A stretch of DNA of 7,448 nucleotides, taken from positions 1 through 7,448 of the forward strand of contig JAEUJK010000110.1 in the NCBI GenBank assembly GCA_016794735.1, in the 5' to 3' direction. Source of the DNA: Gemmatimonadota bacterium. GTDB lineage: Bacteria; Gemmatimonadota; Gemmatimonadetes; Gemmatimonadales; Gemmatimonadaceae. Under the pieces are notes generated by a model, which made no database searches, was not told the DNA's origin, and saw nothing but the letters and a program-made list of their open reading frames with translations. Every line of letters begins with the position of its first letter. The first letter of the stretch is position 1. Below, one piece after another: positions 5,212 to 7,448 of this stretch. The position numbers and the translations under genes were made by a program.

Positions 5212-7365
5212 CTAGTGGCGTTCCTCGACAACCAGCGACTGCTCCATCTCGCGCACCTTCTGCTCCAGCGCTTCGACGCGCCCTTCCATCACGGCCGGCG
5301 CGGGTGACGGTGGCACGGTCGGCAGGCTCACCGAGCGCTTGGGCCAGAAGGTCTTGAGCAAGGCGAGGACGAACAACACGAGCAGCAGGAGCTGCGCGAG
5401 CAGCGTTTGCACGCTGGGATAGATCCCCATGGCCTCCACGTGCGGCCAGCCCGGCAGCACCGTGATCGGGACGACATTCCCTTCCTGCAACTCGCGGATT
5501 CCCTTCCCCATGAACACAAACGCCATGTAGTAGAGGAGCGCCGACGTCGCGGCAAAGAAGGGACGGAGGGGCAACCGCACGCCGTAGCGATAGAAGAGCG
5601 TGAACAGGACCGCGAGCACCGCCGCACCCACCACGATGCCCAGGGCAATCGGCATCCCGGCGCCGTCACGCAGCAGCGCCTGGTAGAAGAGCGCGGTCTC
5701 GGCGCCCTCGCGGTACACGGCCAGGAACGCCACGACCGCCAGGGCCCGACCGCCGCCGTGCTGCAAGGCGTCGTTGACCTTCTCGCGGATGAACTGCTGC
5801 CAGCGCGCCGCTTCCACCTTGGAGATGAGCCAGTAGCTCACCGAGAAGAGGACGGCCACCGCCACGAGCATGGTGACCCCCTCGATGATCTCGCGCGTCG
5901 CCGGCAGTGCCCGCAGCACCGTCGCGAGGATCACGGCCGTCACGCCGCTGGCCACCAGCGCGGCCCCCACGCCAACCCACACCGCGCGCAAGCGTCGCCG
6001 ATGCCCCGTCTTCACGAGGAAGGTGACGACGGCGCCGACGACCAGGATCGCCTCGAACCCCTCGCGCAGGATGATGAGGAACGACTGCAGGAAGTTCCCC
6101 CAGAACCCGGTGGTGGGTTGCACCAGCTCCAGGATCCCCGGCATCCCCGCCTCGACGGCATCGCGCGAGCGTTCCGCACTGCGCGCATCACCCGCCTTGA
6201 TCGCCCCCTTGAAGTCGGCGAACTGGCGTTCCATCGACGCCACCAAACCGGGATTGCGTGCGCGCGCCACCGTCTCGAGCGGCTCGAAGGCGATGTAGCT
6301 GTCGAAGGCGCGATCGTCGGCGTCGCCGCGACGCCCCGCGCGCAGGGCGGCCAACGCATCGTCCATGAGCCCGACCACCCGTCGTGCCGTGGCACCGGCA
6401 TCGGCGCTGTCGGCCTCGGCGGCGACCGCCGGTACGTCCTCCAGCGCGAGCCGGCGGACGTGCGCCACCAGCTGCGCGACGTCGGCATCGGACAACTCAC
6501 GCGCTGGCGGCATCGCGGTTCCCGTCACGCCATTCCGGATCGTCGCGCCGATCTGGTCGTCGCTCCGATCGACGTGCCAGGCAAAACTCGACAGCTCGGC
6601 CGGCAACCGCGACAACGCGCGGGTCAGCTCACCGTCGGACATCCCGGTGACCCCATGGCATCCCGCGCAGCGCTGCAGGTACAGCCCCTCGCCGGGCGCG
6701 CTCGGCTGCGGCGCGCGCAAGCCATTGAGGTAGGCGATGACGTTCCATCGCTGGTCCGGGGTCAGCGTCGACGCCCACCCCGTCATGCTCGTGCCGACCA
6801 CACCCACGGAAATGATGTTGTACATCGTGGCGGGCGTGACGCCGGACATGAACACCGGGTCGCCTAACGCTGGCGGCGGTGGCACCATGTTCCGCGCCTG
6901 TGGCCCGTCGCCCATCCCCCGCACCCCGTGGCACGAGGCGCAGTTGGTCTCGTAGACCCGCTGTCCCTCCACCGGGTCGAGCCGTCGCGTCGGCATGTCG
7001 AGCGCCGCGTCGGCACCCATCGCCTGCACCACCCGACCGTGCATGGCGCGCACAGCAGTCGGCGACTCCTTGCGACCCACCGCCTGCGACATCGAGTCCA
7101 GCATCGCGCGGATCACCTCGGCACGGTCTCCACTGATGCGCGATGCCACCACGCGCGCATCCGCGAGGAAGGTCACCGCTTCCTCGAACTCGATGTCATT
7201 GATGACCTTCCCCTGGTCGTCGACCGCGAACCCGTACTCGGTCATGGCGACGCTGAGGATCATGGCGAGCCGCTTGACCGGGCGTTCCTGCGCCCCCGCG
7301 GGGGAGACAAGAAGCAGCCCGAGGAGCAGCCACAGCGTGCGGTGGATGGCGAGCATTCGACCCAT
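5212..7365 (-). CDS. Di-haem cytochrome c / FTR1 iron permease fusion protein
   Basis: A 717-residue membrane protein predicted to oxidise and import iron. It has a signal peptide (about 1-26, ending SPAGA), then a helical segment with AVDDQGKVIND typical of FTR1 fusions. Two cytochrome c domains follow: CASCH (C142, C145, H146; likely distal Met in GTSMTGW) and CAGCH (C233, C236, H237; Met in GTAMPP). A helical linker of roughly 310-415 leads to an FTR1 permease with about seven hydrophobic helices and two iron-binding motifs, REGFE (434-438) and REGAE (552-556). The tail is a charged coiled-coil-like segment (MEGRVEALEQKVREMEQ). FTR1 permeases take iron from a coupled ferroxidase; here the fused haems probably accept the electron, which is inference. 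Start choice among TTG 7368, ATG 7365 and ATG 7356 is open. I use ATG 7365; no strong Shine-Dalgarno decides it. Confidence 0.93.
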   Translation of the reverse strand: MGRMLAIHRTLWLLLGLLLVSPAGAQERPVKRLAMILSVAMTEYGFAVDDQGKVINDIEFEEAVTFLADARVVASRISGDRAEVIRAMLDSMSQAVGRKESPTAVRAMHGRVVQAMGADAALDMPTRRLDPVEGQRVYETNCASCHGVRGMGDGPQARNMVPPPPALGDPVFMSGVTPATMYNIISVGVVGTSMTGWASTLTPDQRWNVIAYLNGLRAPQPSAPGEGLYLQRCAGCHGVTGMSDGELTRALSRLPAELSSFAWHVDRSDDQIGATIRNGVTGTAMPPARELSDADVAQLVAHVRRLALEDVPAVAAEADSADAGATARRVVGLMDDALAALRAGRRGDADDRAFDSYIAFEPLETVARARNPGLVASMERQFADFKGAIKAGDARSAERSRDAVEAGMPGILELVQPTTGFWGNFLQSFLIILREGFEAILVVGAVVTFLVKTGHRRRLRAVWVGVGAALVASGVTAVILATVLRALPATREIIEGVTMLVAVAVLFSVSYWLISKVEAARWQQFIREKVNDALQHGGGRALAVVAFLAVYREGAETALFYQALLRDGAGMPIALGIVVGAAVLAVLFTLFYRYGVRLPLRPFFAATSALLYYMAFVFMGKGIRELQEGNVVPITVLPGWPHVEAMGIYPSVQTLLAQLLLLVLFVLALLKTFWPKRSVSLPTVPPSPAPAVMEGRVEALEQKVREMEQSLVVEERH

Positions 7366-7386
7366 CAAGGCCCGTGCTTTCGTGGA

Positions 7387-7424
7387 CGGGAAAATAACCC
7401 GACAGAATTTATCGGGTCTCCCGA
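7387..7424 (-). promoter_or_regulatory. AT-rich leader with competing hairpins upstream of the cytochrome c/FTR1 gene
   Basis: Read on the minus strand, four short arms occur in order: TCGGG (7424-7420), ACCCGA (7417-7412 on the plus strand), TCGGGT (plus 7402-7397) and CCCG (plus 7390-7387). Arms 1-2 can form a 5-bp hairpin with an AGA loop, arms 2-3 a 6-bp hairpin with a 9-base loop followed by TTATTTT, and arms 3-4 a 4-bp hairpin. The 2-3 form excludes the other two, and with its T-rich tail it resembles an intrinsic terminator. As DNA, ACCCGA-N9-TCGGGT is a 21-bp dyad that could instead be an operator. The patch is markedly AT-rich for this window and may contain the promoter, though I see no convincing -35/-10 pair. 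The rest of 7366-7448 shows only a GGCTAGCC palindrome (7429-7436). Confidence 0.45.
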
Positions 7425-7448
7425 AAAGGGCTAGCCACCCTCGACGAT

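Noticed and set aside
5407..6867. A 486-codon plus-strand open frame opposite the cytochrome c/FTR1 gene
   Set aside because: Its translation is rich in His, Arg, Asp and Gly with no domain or hydrophobic pattern. It mirrors the well-supported minus-strand gene; long antisense frames are expected at this GC content.
7397..7417. The dyad upstream of the FTR1 fusion as a Fur box
   Set aside because: ACCCGA-N9-TCGGGT does not resemble the GATAAT-type Fur consensus; iron control is suggested only by the gene's function.
7424..7448. A tRNA or other RNA gene end at the right edge of the window
   Set aside because: No cloverleaf arms, T-loop GTTCRA or CCA end are visible; only a GGCTAGCC palindrome and short GC runs.

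Overview
The window is a slice of a GC-rich bacterial chromosome (GC is clearly high, roughly two thirds or more by eye; I did not count it). It holds six protein genes and almost no spacer DNA. The mix of housekeeping genes, a short PASTA-repeat membrane protein between rsmB and rpe, an Lgt-like protein with the 'GDDYGRP' variant motif, and a cytochrome c/FTR1 iron permease suggests Gemmatimonadota or a nearby phylum. That placement is inference from gene content and order, not from a marker search.

Positions 1-4211 (+ strand) form one tightly packed, overlapping gene string: rsmB (16S rRNA m5C967 methyltransferase, 5' end cut by the window edge), a membrane-anchored protein with three PASTA domains and no kinase domain, rpe (ribulose-phosphate 3-epimerase), a TlpA/ResA-type membrane thioredoxin, and tsaD (tRNA t6A37 synthesis). 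Successive genes overlap by 4, 4, 1 and 4 bases and lack obvious Shine-Dalgarno sequences, so translational coupling is likely. A 105-base gap holds an inverted repeat and a period-8 tandem repeat that runs into the start codon of an lgt-family gene (4317-5168). In that gene several residues essential in E. coli Lgt are replaced.

A strong hairpin at 5178-5207 separates this block from a convergent minus-strand gene (7365-5212). That gene encodes a secreted N-terminal part with two c-type haem sites fused to a seven-helix FTR1 iron permease with two REGxE motifs. Its upstream region (7366-7448) is a local AT-rich patch in which short complementary arms could fold in two mutually exclusive ways, like a small attenuator or an operator.

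Functionally, the plus-strand block joins translation fidelity (RsmB, TsaD), carbon metabolism (Rpe) and envelope functions (PASTA protein, thioredoxin, Lgt-like). The minus-strand gene is a separate iron-uptake unit that probably oxidises Fe(II) and passes electrons to its own haems. I found no mobile element, CRISPR array, rRNA or tRNA. The items most worth a second look are the kinase-less PASTA protein at the place where Firmicutes carry the PASTA kinase PrkC, the divergent Lgt active site, the haem-FTR1 fusion, and the leader of that fusion gene.
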